A DNA stretch of 11,019 nt, taken from assembly GCA_017991275.1 (NCBI GenBank), contig JAGNMH010000006.1, positions 1 to 11,019 of the forward strand, in the 5' to 3' direction. The DNA is from Acidobacteriota bacterium (GTDB lineage Bacteria > Acidobacteriota > Blastocatellia > RBC074). The stretch's first letter is position 1, and the number at the start of each line of letters is the position of its first letter. Both the position numbers and the translations under genes were made by a program. The notes beneath the pieces were generated by a model. It searched no databases, was not told the DNA's origin, and was given only the letters and a program-made list of their open reading frames with translations. Below, piece by piece: positions 1 to 7,657 of this stretch.

Positions 1-1180
1 TCAGAACTCGGCGAGCCGAACGGCGTCCATTTTCGCCCGGCAAATAAGCCCCGGCTCCGGCGCTGCCCGGCAGCGAAGTTTTCAGGTTGTCATAACCGGC
101 GATGCGCGCGACTTCTTCGATCAAGTCTTCTTCAATCGTGGTATCAATTCGCCAGGTGGGCGCGACGGTGCGTAGCAAACCTTTGTCAGTGTCGGCTTCG
201 ACGCCAAAACCTAGAGCGCGCAAAATCCGCTCGGCTTCACCTAGTTCAACCTGCAATCCGGTCAAGCGTTCGTAACGTGCTCTGCGCATCACAATCTGCG
301 CTGGCTCAATTTTCTGCGGGTACACATCAACGATCCCGCTGAGAACCTGACCACCTGCGATTTCAGCAATCATCGCCGCTGCGCGAGCCGAAGCCACAGG
401 AACAATTTCAGGATCGGTTCCGCGCTCGTATCTGTATGAAGCTTCAGTGCTTAAGCCCAACGCTTTTGAAGTCGCGCGAACCTGTGCCGGAGTGAAATAC
501 GCCGCTTCCAGCAAAACGTCCACAGTCGTTTCGGTGATGCCGGAATCTTCCCCGCCCTTGATGCCAGCCAGAGCGACTGCGCGTTCGGTGTCGGCAATCA
601 CCAGCATGCGCGAAGTCAGTTCGCGCTCTTCGCCATCCAGAGTTGTGATCTTTTCGCCGTCACTCGCTGCTCTGACAATGATCCGCTGTCCGCGCAACAT
701 CGCCAAATCGAAAGCGTGCAGCGGCTGCCCAAGCTCCAGCATGACGTAGTTGGTAATGTCAGCAACATTGTTGACGCTGCGCTGCCCCATCACTTCCAGC
801 CGTTTGACCAGCCATTCGGGCGAAGGGCCAATCTTGACGCCTTTGATAATTCTGGCTGTGTAGCGCGGGCAAAGGTCGGGATTCAAAATTTCAACCGAAG
901 TGACATCGCTCGCCTTTGCCGCCTTGTCGCTCAATCGCCCCGTCTCGCCATCAGGGATCTGCAAAGGTTTGCCGATGATCGCCGCCACTTCACGAGCGAC
1001 GCCAAGATGCGACAAGCAATCAGGCCGATTCGATGTCAGGTCAATTTCCAAAACGAAATCGTCGCCATGCTCCTCGACCCCATCCACTGCCAAACCCACC
1101 ATCGTCAACTTCTCCGCCAAATCGCGCGGAGACAAATCCAAATCAACAAATTCTTTTAGCCAGTTGTAGCTGATTTTCAT
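1..1180 (-). CDS. pheT: Phenylalanine--tRNA ligase beta subunit, 3' end outside window
   Basis: PheT is the beta subunit of the cytoplasmic alpha2beta2 enzyme that charges tRNA-Phe. It carries the B3/B4 editing and B5 domains. I translated the minus strand from the ATG at 1180-1178 through 393 codons with no stop before the window edge. Visible landmarks are an N-terminal MKISYNWLKEFV block, ITNYVMLELGQPLHAFD (about residues 142-158), EASYRYERGTDPE (246-258) and a B5 region (about 295-365) ending IEEVARIAGYDNL. After GLAVDGVEEHGDD (29-41) the chain runs directly into LEIDLTSNRPDCL. The roughly 110-residue OB-fold tRNA-binding insertion seen in E. coli PheT is therefore absent. The start lies 15 bases after the stop of the preceding gene and has no clear Shine-Dalgarno sequence, which suggests translational coupling. 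Confidence 0.96.
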   Translation of the reverse strand, partial: MKISYNWLKEFVDLDLSPRDLAEKLTMVGLAVDGVEEHGDDFVLEIDLTSNRPDCLSHLGVAREVAAIIGKPLQIPDGETGRLSDKAAKASDVTSVEILNPDLCPRYTARIIKGVKIGPSPEWLVKRLEVMGQRSVNNVADITNYVMLELGQPLHAFDLAMLRGQRIIVRAASDGEKITTLDGEERELTSRMLVIADTERAVALAGIKGGEDSGITETTVDVLLEAAYFTPAQVRATSKALGLSTEASYRYERGTDPEIVPVASARAAAMIAEIAGGQVLSGIVDVYPQKIEPAQIVMRRARYERLTGLQVELGEAERILRALGFGVEADTDKGLLRTVAPTWRIDTTIEEDLIEEVARIAGYDNLKTSLPGSAGAGAYLPGENGRRSARRVL

Positions 1181-1195
1181 AAGTGCAGAACTATT

Positions 1196-1975
1196 TCAAT
1201 CTTGGTCTTCAGTTTTGGCCGGAATTACCAGCAGCTCGCAATCAAATAGCGTTCGCGCCAGATAGTTGGCAAATGTTGCCGGAGTCATTTCAAATTTACC
1301 GCGCGAAAGTTCGTCGAAGATTCGACGATTTGGCGAAACCAGCGAAACCATTTCGCTGGCCAGCCGGTGGAAACAATAATCGTCCAAAACTTCAGGTTCG
1401 CGCGTAGCCAGAATTCGCTGCATCGCGCTGGCAAAACCTTCGCCGTGAATTGCGCGTTCCAGCTTGCGCGGCTTGGGACAGAAGTAAACATCTTTAGCCG
1501 TGCCGCTGAAAACAACTCGGTGATTTTGATTGTCCGTTACGTCGCCAATGTCGCCGGGGCTGACAAACAAAGTATGAGCGACTACGCGCCCGTCAAAGAA
1601 CGCTCCGTTCAGGTTGACGGCTTCGTGCATTTTCGGCGTGGCGTAATAAACCAGGCAGTTGCGCTTTTCCAGTTCCACCAAAAGCTGGTGCTGGTTCGAT
1701 TGAGTCTTTCGGTAAATGGGAAAGCGAAAGTAAGGCAGACCGACCAGCTTCGATTCACCAGCGTTCTTCCGCTTCATGTATTCGCTGGCTTTGAACTGAA
1801 GAAACAGCGGATAACCTTTCGGCGGCGCGGTTTCAGCCTCGTCATCAGCCTTGGCTTTTTTCCGCTTCTTTTCAGTTCCTGGCAACGGAACATCGGTCGG
1901 CAAATAGCCATTACCTCGCACCAGTTCGTGCGTCAAAACAAAGCCGTATGCGAATTCCGATACTTTGCGTTTCAT
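1196..1975 (-). CDS. Hypothetical protein between pheS and pheT (259 aa)
   Basis: I do not recognise this gene. It starts with ATG two bases after the pheS stop and ends (TGA) 15 bases before pheT, so it is almost certainly co-transcribed and translationally coupled with both. The product is soluble-looking, with no signal peptide or membrane segment. It has a Lys/Arg-rich, low-complexity stretch (about 35-50, EKKRKKAKADDEAE) that is probably a flexible loop. After it come PLFLQFKASEYMKRK (56-70), YFRFPIYRKTQSNQHQLLVE (82-101), VYYATPKMHEAV (109-120) and a C-terminal helical part with RRIFDELSRGKFEM. The pattern hydrophobic-QFK resembles the (E/Q)xK element of PD-(D/E)xK nuclease folds. That is only a weak resemblance and I give no function. 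Its operon position does not by itself imply a role in tRNA-Phe charging. Confidence 0.9.
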   Translation of the reverse strand: MKRKVSEFAYGFVLTHELVRGNGYLPTDVPLPGTEKKRKKAKADDEAETAPPKGYPLFLQFKASEYMKRKNAGESKLVGLPYFRFPIYRKTQSNQHQLLVELEKRNCLVYYATPKMHEAVNLNGAFFDGRVVAHTLFVSPGDIGDVTDNQNHRVVFSGTAKDVYFCPKPRKLERAIHGEGFASAMQRILATREPEVLDDYCFHRLASEMVSLVSPNRRIFDELSRGKFEMTPATFANYLARTLFDCELLVIPAKTEDQD

Positions 1976-1977
1976 AG

Positions 1978-3015
1978 TTAGCTGAACTGCTCTAAAAATC
2001 GCACGTCATTCTCGTAAAGCAGCCGAATGTCGTCCAAGCCATACATCAACGCACAAAGCCTATCCAATCCCAAACCGAAGGCGAAACCGCTGAACTCTTC
2101 GGGATCAATACCGACGACCCGTAAAACGTTCGGATGAACCATTCCTGAACCGCCCATTTCGATCCAGCCGGAACCTTTGCAAACTCGGCACCCACTGCCG
2201 CCGCATTTGAAACAGGTGTAATCAATCTCGGCGCCGGGTTCGACGAACGGGAAGTACGAAGGGCGAAAGCGCGTCTGAGTTTCAGGGCCAAACAAACGGC
2301 GCACGAACTCTTCGACCGTGCCTTTCAAATCGCCCAGCGTGATTCCTCGATCAATCAACAGGCCTTCGACCTGATAGAACATTGGGTTATGGGTGGCGTC
2401 AGGCGTGTCACGGCGAAAGACTCTGCCCGGCGCGGCTACGCGCAAAGGCGGCGTACGTTTCTGCATCGCGTGAATCTGCATCGTCGAAGTCTGCGAACGC
2501 AGCGCCAATTTGTCGGCCAATTCACCCGCAAGATAAAAAGTGTCTTGCGGGCTGCGCGCCGGATGATTCGCCGGAATGTTCAGCGAATCGAAGTTGTAGA
2601 AATTCGTTTCGATTTCCGGGCCGTCTTCGATCTCATAGCCCATTGAAACGAAGATGTCTTCGATGCGATGGCGCAACAGCGTGATCGGGTGCAGATGACC
2701 GGCTTGAATGCGGCGACCGGGCAGCGTCACGTCAATACGTTCTTTGGCAAGCTGCTCTGCTTCACGTTTGGCGGCGAAGCCATCAAGCAATTTTTCAATC
2801 GCTGCTTCAACGTAATTTTTCAGTTCGTTCAATTCAGCGCCGACGACTTTGCGTTCTTCAGGCGAAAGCTTGCCAAGCGTTTTCATCTCTGCAGTCAGCA
2901 ATCCGCTCTTGCGACCAACCCAACGGTCACGTAACGAATTCGCTTCTGTTTCGGCAGTCGTTGCCGAAAGTTCGCGGTCAAAATCTGCGCGCAATTGTGT
3001 GATCCGGTCTGACAT
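1978..3015 (-). CDS. pheS: Phenylalanine--tRNA ligase alpha subunit
   Basis: PheS is the catalytic class II aminoacyl-tRNA synthetase subunit that activates phenylalanine and transfers it to tRNA-Phe together with PheT. The 345-residue length is normal. An N-terminal coiled-coil arm (about 1-95) precedes the catalytic core. The core shows DGPEIETNFYNFDSLN (131-146), LRSQTSTMQ (172-180), motif 2 GRVFRRDTPDATHNPMF (197-213) and motif 3 FGLGLDRLCALMYGLDDIR (313-331). Residues C268, C271, C276 and C279 form a CxxC-x4-CxxC knuckle, a plausible zinc site that I recall from some other bacterial PheS proteins. I chose the ATG at 3015-3013 (MSDRITQL) because the frame-open ATG at 3045 lies inside the stem of a leader hairpin. 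No strong Shine-Dalgarno sequence is visible before it. Confidence 0.97.
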   Translation of the reverse strand: MSDRITQLRADFDRELSATTAETEANSLRDRWVGRKSGLLTAEMKTLGKLSPEERKVVGAELNELKNYVEAAIEKLLDGFAAKREAEQLAKERIDVTLPGRRIQAGHLHPITLLRHRIEDIFVSMGYEIEDGPEIETNFYNFDSLNIPANHPARSPQDTFYLAGELADKLALRSQTSTMQIHAMQKRTPPLRVAAPGRVFRRDTPDATHNPMFYQVEGLLIDRGITLGDLKGTVEEFVRRLFGPETQTRFRPSYFPFVEPGAEIDYTCFKCGGSGCRVCKGSGWIEMGGSGMVHPNVLRVVGIDPEEFSGFAFGLGLDRLCALMYGLDDIRLLYENDVRFLEQFS

Positions 3016-3035
3016 AAGACAGTAGTTGCTCAAGC

Positions 3036-3083
3036 AAAGACCCAAGACTTGTGGAGCGTTGAGGCATCCGGTCTTGGGTCTTT
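3036..3083 (-). promoter_or_regulatory. Long hairpin in the pheS leader, candidate attenuator
   Basis: AAAGACCCAAGAC (3036-3048) pairs perfectly over 13 bp with GTCTTGGGTCTTT (3071-3083), leaving a 22-base loop. It sits 20 bases upstream of the pheS start, between rplT and pheS. On the minus strand the 3' arm ends in CTTTGCTTGAG, so there is no true U-tract and it is not a convincing intrinsic terminator. Attenuation, RNA processing or an mRNA-stability element are possible roles; the choice among them is inference. Confidence 0.6.
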
Positions 3084-3093
3084 GGTGTTTCTT

Positions 3094-3118
3094 TTGACCA
3101 GCTTTTTGAAGCGGTCAA
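3094..3118 (-). promoter_or_regulatory. Hairpin just downstream of rplT
   Basis: TTGACC (3094-3099) pairs with GGTCAA (3113-3118), and inside it GCTT (3101-3104) pairs with AAGC (3109-3112). Together they make a 10-bp stem with one bulged A and a 4-base loop, ten bases after the rplT stop. Neither strand has a run of T after it. It is the first of two tandem hairpins separating the ribosomal-protein part of the operon from pheS. Confidence 0.5.
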
Positions 3119-3128
3119 TTAAAGCCGT

Positions 3129-3515
3129 TTACGCTGCCGCAGGTTTCAGCTTGCCGGCAGATTCCAAAGCCTTTTTCACCGAATTTGCCAATTCGGCAAA
3201 AGCTTCAGGCTGACTGATGGCGAGGTCAGCCAGGACTTTACGATCCAGTTCAATCTCAGCCAGTGTCAAACCATGCATAAACTGACTGTAGTTCAAACCG
3301 TGCAGGCGTGCTGCAGCGCCAATTCGAACAATCCATAGCGAACGGTAATCGCGCTTTTTGATCTTACGGCCAACGTAAGCGAATTTCAGCGCACGCTGAA
3401 CTGATTCCCTCATTGAACGGTACAACTTGCTTTTAGTACCGCGAAAACCTTTTGACAGTTTCTCTAGTTTTTTGCGCTTCTCTACGCGCTTGGGACCACG
3501 TTTTGCTCTAGGCAT
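3129..3515 (-). CDS. rplT: 50S ribosomal protein L20
   Basis: L20 is an early-assembly protein of the large subunit that binds 23S rRNA, and in several bacteria it represses its own operon. The 128-residue, strongly basic product starts MPRAKRGPKRVEKRKK. It contains the family block FRGTKSKLYRSMRESVQRALKFAYVGRKIKKRDYR (about 24-58), followed by LWIVRIGAAARLHGLNYSQFMHGL. The ATG is preceded by an AGGAGAGG Shine-Dalgarno sequence 4 bases away. It lies 66 bases after rpmI, as in the usual infC-rpmI-rplT arrangement. The C-terminal tail ends in AGKLKPAAA and is slightly longer than in E. coli. Confidence 0.98.
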   Translation of the reverse strand: MPRAKRGPKRVEKRKKLEKLSKGFRGTKSKLYRSMRESVQRALKFAYVGRKIKKRDYRSLWIVRIGAAARLHGLNYSQFMHGLTLAEIELDRKVLADLAISQPEAFAELANSVKKALESAGKLKPAAA

Positions 3516-3581
3516 AAACCTCTCCTTGCGAAAAATGATTTATAAAGACTGAACTCACTGAGTGATCGAAGAGGTTCAGCA

Positions 3582-3785
3582 TTACTTCCTGCCGTATGGC
3601 AGCATTGCTTCAACACGCTTTTGATCGCTTTCTGAAACCAACACATCTATGTCCAACATGCGTTTACGTTTAGCAGTTTTCTTGGTCAGAATGTGGCGCG
3701 CGTGCGAATGTCCACGCTTTATCTTGCCGGTTGCGGTCGTGCGAAAACGCTTTGCCGCTCCCTTGTGAGTTTTAAGTTTAGGCAT
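3582..3785 (-). CDS. rpmI: 50S ribosomal protein L35
   Basis: L35 is a small basic protein of the large ribosomal subunit. The 67-residue product begins MPKLKTHKGAAKRFRTTATGK and continues with the family motif GHSHARHILTKKTAKRKR, which is diagnostic. A GGAGGA Shine-Dalgarno sequence lies 5 bases before the ATG, and the infC stop is only 10 bases upstream, so it is translated from the infC message. Size and position between infC and rplT are standard. Confidence 0.98.
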   Translation of the reverse strand: MPKLKTHKGAAKRFRTTATGKIKRGHSHARHILTKKTAKRKRMLDIDVLVSESDQKRVEAMLPYGRK

Positions 3786-3795
3786 AAATCCTCCG

Positions 3796-4359
3796 TTATG
3801 ATTTCTTCGGTGAGAAGATGACTATGAATTGCATACCTTCCAGGCGAGCACGGTTTTCTGGAATGCCGCTTTCGGCCAAATCCTGCTCCAACCTTTCCAG
3901 CAATTTTTGTCCCAGCTCTTTGTGAGTGATTTCGCGCCCACGGAACCGGACTGTTGCTTTAACTTTGTTGCCGTCTGCCAAAATCTCTTTGGCATGCTTC
4001 ATTTTGAAATTGTAATCGTGTTCATCGGTTGCCGGACGAAACTTGATTTCTTTGACTTCGATGACAACCTGTTTTTTCTTGGCTTCGTGAGCACGCTTTT
4101 TCTGCTCGTACAAATACTTGCCGAAATCAACAATTCGGCAAACGGGCGGCTGAGCTTGCGGTGCGACTTCGACCAAGTCATAACCGCGAGCGCGCGCAGT
4201 CTTCAGCGCCTCTTGCGGAGTCATTACGCCAAGCTGCTGACCTTCTTCGTCAATGACCCGCACTTCTTTTGCGCGAATACGTTCGTTGACTCTGACTTGA
4301 GGGCCTTTTTGATCGCGACGCCCTCCACGATAACCGCCGCCCTGATAACCGTTACTAAT
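3796..4359 (-). CDS. infC: Translation initiation factor IF-3, AUU start
   Basis: IF-3 binds the 30S subunit, prevents premature joining with 50S and checks the initiator codon and tRNA. The core reads VRVNERIRAKEVRVIDEEGQ (22-41), GVMTPQEALKTARARGYDLVEVAPQAQPPVCRI and the C-domain RFRGREITH. The GTG at 4263 would delete the conserved RVNERIRA block. I therefore start at ATT (4359-4357), in frame and open, with a perfect GGAGGT Shine-Dalgarno sequence 6 bases upstream. The protein is then 187 residues, close to the 180 of E. coli. AUU initiation of infC is known in E. coli, where IF-3 discriminates against its own start codon and so autoregulates; the same logic likely applies here. Residues 4-15 are Gly/Arg-rich (GYQGGGYRGGRR), an unusual N-terminal extension. 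Confidence 0.95.
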   Translation of the reverse strand: MSNGYQGGGYRGGRRDQKGPQVRVNERIRAKEVRVIDEEGQQLGVMTPQEALKTARARGYDLVEVAPQAQPPVCRIVDFGKYLYEQKKRAHEAKKKQVVIEVKEIKFRPATDEHDYNFKMKHAKEILADGNKVKATVRFRGREITHKELGQKLLERLEQDLAESGIPENRARLEGMQFIVIFSPKKS

Positions 4360-4485
4360 AGAAACACCTCCAAAGTTTGTTGACCGTTGATAGCAGGTTG
4401 TGGAATTTAAGACGCCTTTCAGCCTAGCACTATTGGATAATGCAAAGTGCGTTCAGCCAATCGGTAACTTACTATCGGCAATCAT

Positions 4486-6480
4486 TTAAGTATGCAAAGC
4501 GCGCGAACCAACCAATTCTTTCAACTGCGCGCTAAACTCGGCGACCGGCACAGTGCCCGTATCGCCTTTAACACGGTCGCGTACTGCGACCAACCCGGCC
4601 TCGGCTTCACGTTCGCCAAGAACCAACATAAAGGGAATCTTTTTCAACTGAGCATCGCGAATCTTCGCACCGATCTTTTCGCTGCGAAGATCAGTTTGAA
4701 CACGATGGCCAGCGGCCAACAATTCGCGCTCGACTTCTATGGCTTTGTCATTGAAGCGATCCGAGATTGGCAGCACAATTGCTTGCGTCGGAGCCAACCA
4801 AAGTGGAAAAGCTCCGGCATAATGCTCAATCAGAATTCCAAAGAACCGCTCGAATGAACCGAGAATCGCTCGATGAACCATGATCGGCTGATGCGGCTTG
4901 TTGTCCGAACCGATGAATTCAATTCCGAAACGCTGCGGCAGGTTAAAATCCACCTGAATTGTCGAAAGCTGCCAAGTACGCTTGATCGCGTCCACAACCT
5001 TAAAATCAATTTTCGGGCCGTAAAACGCGGCTTCATCTTCCATCCGCACATAAGGCAAGCCATACTCGTTCAAAGCATCAGTCAATGACTTTTCAGCAAG
5101 ATTCCAAACTTCGTCAGACCCTAAATACTTTTCATGGTCGGTAGCATGACGAACTGAAAGCTCGGCTTTGTATTCAAAGCCAAAAGCCTTAAAGATGAAA
5201 TCAACCAGATCAAGACAACCTAGAACTTCGTTTTTCAACTGTTCCGGCGTGCAGAACAAATGAGCATCGTCCTGCGTGAAACCGCGAGCACGCATCAAAC
5301 CATGCGTAACTCCCGAACGCTCGTAACGGTAAACCATTCCGTATTCGGCGTAACGCTGCGGCAGATCGCGGTAAGAACGCTGTCGAGCTTTGTAAATCTG
5401 AATATGAAACGGGCAGTTCATCGGTTTCAGGCGATACTCGACATCTTCTTTTTCGCCCTTGTCGCCCGTATGCATCGCCGGGTACAGACCTTCCTGATAA
5501 TGCTCAAGATGGCCGGAGATTTTGAAAAGCTCCGACTGCGTTACATGCGGAGTGTTCACAAAACTGTAACCAGACTGATAAAGCTTGTCATTCAAAAACT
5601 GCTCTATCACTTTGCGAATCAGGGCGCCGTTCGGATGCCACAGCACCAACCCCGGCCCAATCGCATCGCTAAAACTGAAAAGATCAAGTTCAGGTCCAAG
5701 CCGACGATGGTCGCGTTTTTCAGCTTCTTCTTTCTGCTTGACCCAATCATCCAACTCTTCCTGAGAAAAGAATGAAGTGCCGTAAATCCGCTGCATTTGC
5801 TCGCGCTTTTCGTCGCCCTTCCAATGAGCGCCGGCAATTGAAAGCAGCTTGATAGCTTTGATCCGGTTAGTCGAAGGAATATGCGGCCCCAGACAAAAAT
5901 CAACGAACGGCGTTCCTTCAATCGTGTAACAACTGACAACCGCCCCGGCTTTTTCTTCTATCAACTCGCATTTAAGAGGCTCGCCCAATTGGGCAAACTT
6001 CTTTTCAGCTTCAGCCTTGGACATTTCAATTCGCCGATATTCCAAGTTGCGCTTAATCAAATCGCGCATCTTCTTCTCAATTTTCGGCAAATCTTCGGGG
6101 GTGAATCGCCCGCTGTCTTCACGAGCAAAATCGTAATAAAAGCCACCTTTGGGATCGTCCAATAGAGCTGGGCCAATTCCCAATTTCGTTCCAGGATAAA
6201 GATCAAGAACCGCCGCCGCCAGCAAATGTGCGGTTGAATGCCGGTAAACCTCCAAAGCTTCAGGCGATTCTGGCGTAACTGGTTCAACAGTTTCACCGGA
6301 TTGCAGCTTGTAACTTAGATCAACTGGCTCTTCGTGCTTAACTCCATCACGGAATAAACGCGCAGCAATCGCTTTTTTGGCGCTGTCGCGATCTTGTTGC
6401 TTCAAGGCTTCAATGGCCGGAATTCCAGCTAGGACTCCCGACGAAACTGCTTGATTGGATTGATTATCTATTTCGCTCAC
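4486..6480 (-). CDS. thrS: Threonine--tRNA ligase
   Basis: ThrRS charges tRNA-Thr in the cytoplasm and edits mischarged Ser-tRNA-Thr. The 664-residue product has the expected four parts. These are a TGS-like N-terminal domain (about 15-78); an editing domain with HSTAH (81-85) and CLGPH (196-200); a class II catalytic core with PMNCPFHIQIY, motif 2 YRYERSGVTHGLMRARGFTQDDAH and motif 3 VHRAILGSFERFFGIL; and a C-terminal anticodon-binding domain from about 560. The zinc ligands equivalent to the E. coli Cys/His/His set are C356, H407 and H536. The start is GTG (6480-6478), with AGG of TTTAGGTAAA as a modest Shine-Dalgarno sequence. It heads the operon, with 126 bases between it and infC. Two Thr tRNAs occur in the array upstream. 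Confidence 0.98.
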   Translation of the reverse strand: MSEIDNQSNQAVSSGVLAGIPAIEALKQQDRDSAKKAIAARLFRDGVKHEEPVDLSYKLQSGETVEPVTPESPEALEVYRHSTAHLLAAAVLDLYPGTKLGIGPALLDDPKGGFYYDFAREDSGRFTPEDLPKIEKKMRDLIKRNLEYRRIEMSKAEAEKKFAQLGEPLKCELIEEKAGAVVSCYTIEGTPFVDFCLGPHIPSTNRIKAIKLLSIAGAHWKGDEKREQMQRIYGTSFFSQEELDDWVKQKEEAEKRDHRRLGPELDLFSFSDAIGPGLVLWHPNGALIRKVIEQFLNDKLYQSGYSFVNTPHVTQSELFKISGHLEHYQEGLYPAMHTGDKGEKEDVEYRLKPMNCPFHIQIYKARQRSYRDLPQRYAEYGMVYRYERSGVTHGLMRARGFTQDDAHLFCTPEQLKNEVLGCLDLVDFIFKAFGFEYKAELSVRHATDHEKYLGSDEVWNLAEKSLTDALNEYGLPYVRMEDEAAFYGPKIDFKVVDAIKRTWQLSTIQVDFNLPQRFGIEFIGSDNKPHQPIMVHRAILGSFERFFGILIEHYAGAFPLWLAPTQAIVLPISDRFNDKAIEVERELLAAGHRVQTDLRSEKIGAKIRDAQLKKIPFMLVLGEREAEAGLVAVRDRVKGDTGTVPVAEFSAQLKELVGSRALHT

Positions 6481-6822
6481 TACTGTTTACCTAAACTTGT
6501 GGCCAGACAGATGGGATTTCTGTAGCCTGAACCCTGATATTCGCCCAAAGTAATAACGAATACCAGACTTCAAATCTAAAATTTACCGGTGCGGACAATC
6601 CCAAAAGCTTGAGCCTGTTAGGTCAGGTGTTGAAACTTTAAGTGCTTTAGGTAAGGTCCTACGCCAGCGGTTGCTTATGCAAAACGCTGCGACGAATGCG
6701 CCAAGGTGACGCTTTGATCATCGCAGCTATCTAGTTCGATTGAAAAACCGTCTTTGCATAATTTGAGCAACTCTTAAGGAGCTGACGTTGAACTATTTGG
6801 CATGCGCCAAACAAGATGAAAA
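6481..6822 (-). other. Gene-free leader between tRNA-Val and thrS
   Basis: These 342 bases hold no convincing gene on either strand. They presumably contain the thrS promoter and untranslated leader. I looked for the T-box antiterminator signature upstream of thrS and did not find it, and I could not place a confident -35/-10 pair. Two small hairpins are visible: CAGCG...CGCTG with an inner TTGC/GCAA pair at 6665-6689, and a 6-bp stem at 6796-6811. Confidence 0.6.
6796..6811 (-). other. Small hairpin 3' of tRNA-Val
   Basis: TTTGGC and GCCAAA form a perfect 6-bp stem around a 4-base loop, 11 bases past the 3' end of tRNA-Val. No T-run follows on the minus strand, so it is a weak candidate for the transcript end or a processing boundary. 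Confidence 0.3.
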
Positions 6823-6894
6823 TAGGCTCTAGCGGATTTGAACCGCTGACCCCTACAGTGTCAATGTAGTGCTCTACCCCTGAGCTAAGAGCCT
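6823..6894 (-). tRNA. tRNA-Val(GAC)
   Basis: Canonical 72-nt cloverleaf: acceptor AGGCTCT/AGAGCCT with A73, U8, D-stem GCTC/GAGC, anticodon stem CTACA/TGTAG around TTGACAC (GAC), and a T-arm with loop TTCAAAT. It reads GUC and GUU valine codons. Unlike the array to its right, it stands alone, has its own promoter about 35 bases upstream, and shows no structural irregularity. Confidence 0.96.
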
Positions 6895-6929
6895 GTATGT
6901 CATTGCAAAATGAGCCTTAACGAACGGTG

Positions 6930-6959
6930 AAAATAGCAAACGCCTCGTAAAGCTGTCAA
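6930..6959 (-). promoter_or_regulatory. Sigma70-type promoter of tRNA-Val(GAC)
   Basis: The minus strand reads TTGACA (6959-6954), an 18-base spacer, then TATTTT (6935-6930). The -35 box is a perfect match and the -10 box a fair one. Transcription would begin near 6923, giving a short leader before the tRNA 5' end at 6894. This is the best promoter in the window. Confidence 0.75.
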
Positions 6960-7078
6960 GACATTGACTAAAGCTATGTGCAACAAAGTAAAAAATCCCG
7001 TCCGCCAGTGCCAATCCAGCGAAAAAAATACCAATACATTTCTTCAACTGAACCGGCGCAGGCGACGGCAAGGAATTT

Positions 7079-7636
7079 TTAAGCGACCATCGCCGAGAAC
7101 TCTTCGTCTGCACGTTCAAGGAAAAGATACTTTTTCCATTCAGGTCTGGTTGAAGCCGCCTGGCATAATTCAGCCCGCTCCAATCCGTAAAACAACGCTG
7201 CCGGATTGGTTAGCAAGGGCATGCGCGCCTCTTCTGGAGTCCGGTCGCCTTTGCGGTTATTGCAAGACTGGCAGGCTGAAACCAGATTTTCGGCCACTGT
7301 CCGCCCACCACGTGACCTGGGCATAATGTGGTCAAGAGTCAGATCGAACGCAGTTCCACGCTTGCCGCAATACTGGCAACGGTAATGGTCACGAGCCAAA
7401 ATGCGATGCCGGTTGGTGACTTTGTTGCGACGTGAACGCACATCTATGTATTGAGTCAGCCTAATGACAGACGGCACTTCGAATGTGAAGCGAGGAGAAC
7501 GCAACACTCTACCCTTATCCTTTTCCACGACTTCAGCCACATGCCTGAATACCAGCGTCAGCGCCTTTGCCGCGGTCACCAGGCTGAGCGGTTCGTAAGA
7601 AGCATTCAGTAACAAAACTTTTCTGCCGAGTAGCAT
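7079..7636 (-). CDS. Stand-alone HNH endonuclease
   Basis: The product is a predicted small metal-dependent HNH nuclease of 185 residues. The N-terminal half starts MLLGRKVLLLNASYEPLSLV, a common opening of single-domain bacterial HNH proteins. The C-terminal half is the HNH core. C87xxC90 and C122xxC125 form a zinc site, D102-H103 (TLDHIMPRSRGG) supplies the catalytic His, and N117 and N126 complete the motif, so all key residues are present. I start at ATG 7636 because GGAGG lies 4 bases upstream; a longer in-frame start at 7684 would run into the tRNA-Arg(TCT) gene. It begins 21 bases after that tRNA in the same direction with no terminator between, so it is probably transcribed with the array. 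The biological substrate is unknown. Homing or mobility, defence and housekeeping nicking are all possible. Confidence 0.93.
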   Translation of the reverse strand: MLLGRKVLLLNASYEPLSLVTAAKALTLVFRHVAEVVEKDKGRVLRSPRFTFEVPSVIRLTQYIDVRSRRNKVTNRHRILARDHYRCQYCGKRGTAFDLTLDHIMPRSRGGRTVAENLVSACQSCNNRKGDRTPEEARMPLLTNPAALFYGLERAELCQAASTRPEWKKYLFLERADEEFSAMVA

Positions 7637-7657
7637 AAAGCCTCCGTGATGTAACAA

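Noticed and set aside
1367..1981. 204-codon plus-strand frame opposite the pheS-pheT spacer gene
   Set aside because: It is a shadow of the well-coupled minus-strand gene, with no ribosome binding site and no recognisable domain.
3016..3045. Ten-codon upstream extension of pheS
   Set aside because: The upstream ATG lies in the stem of the 3036-3083 hairpin, and the extra residues (MGLCLSNYCL) do not resemble the PheS N-terminus.
6481..6822. T-box riboswitch in the thrS leader
   Set aside because: The conserved antiterminator bulge sequence is absent and no terminator with a T-run precedes the thrS start.
6874..7119. 81-codon minus-strand frame with a hydrophobic segment after the HNH gene
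   Set aside because: It starts inside the HNH coding region in another frame, has no good Shine-Dalgarno sequence, and runs through the tRNA-Val promoter into the tRNA itself.
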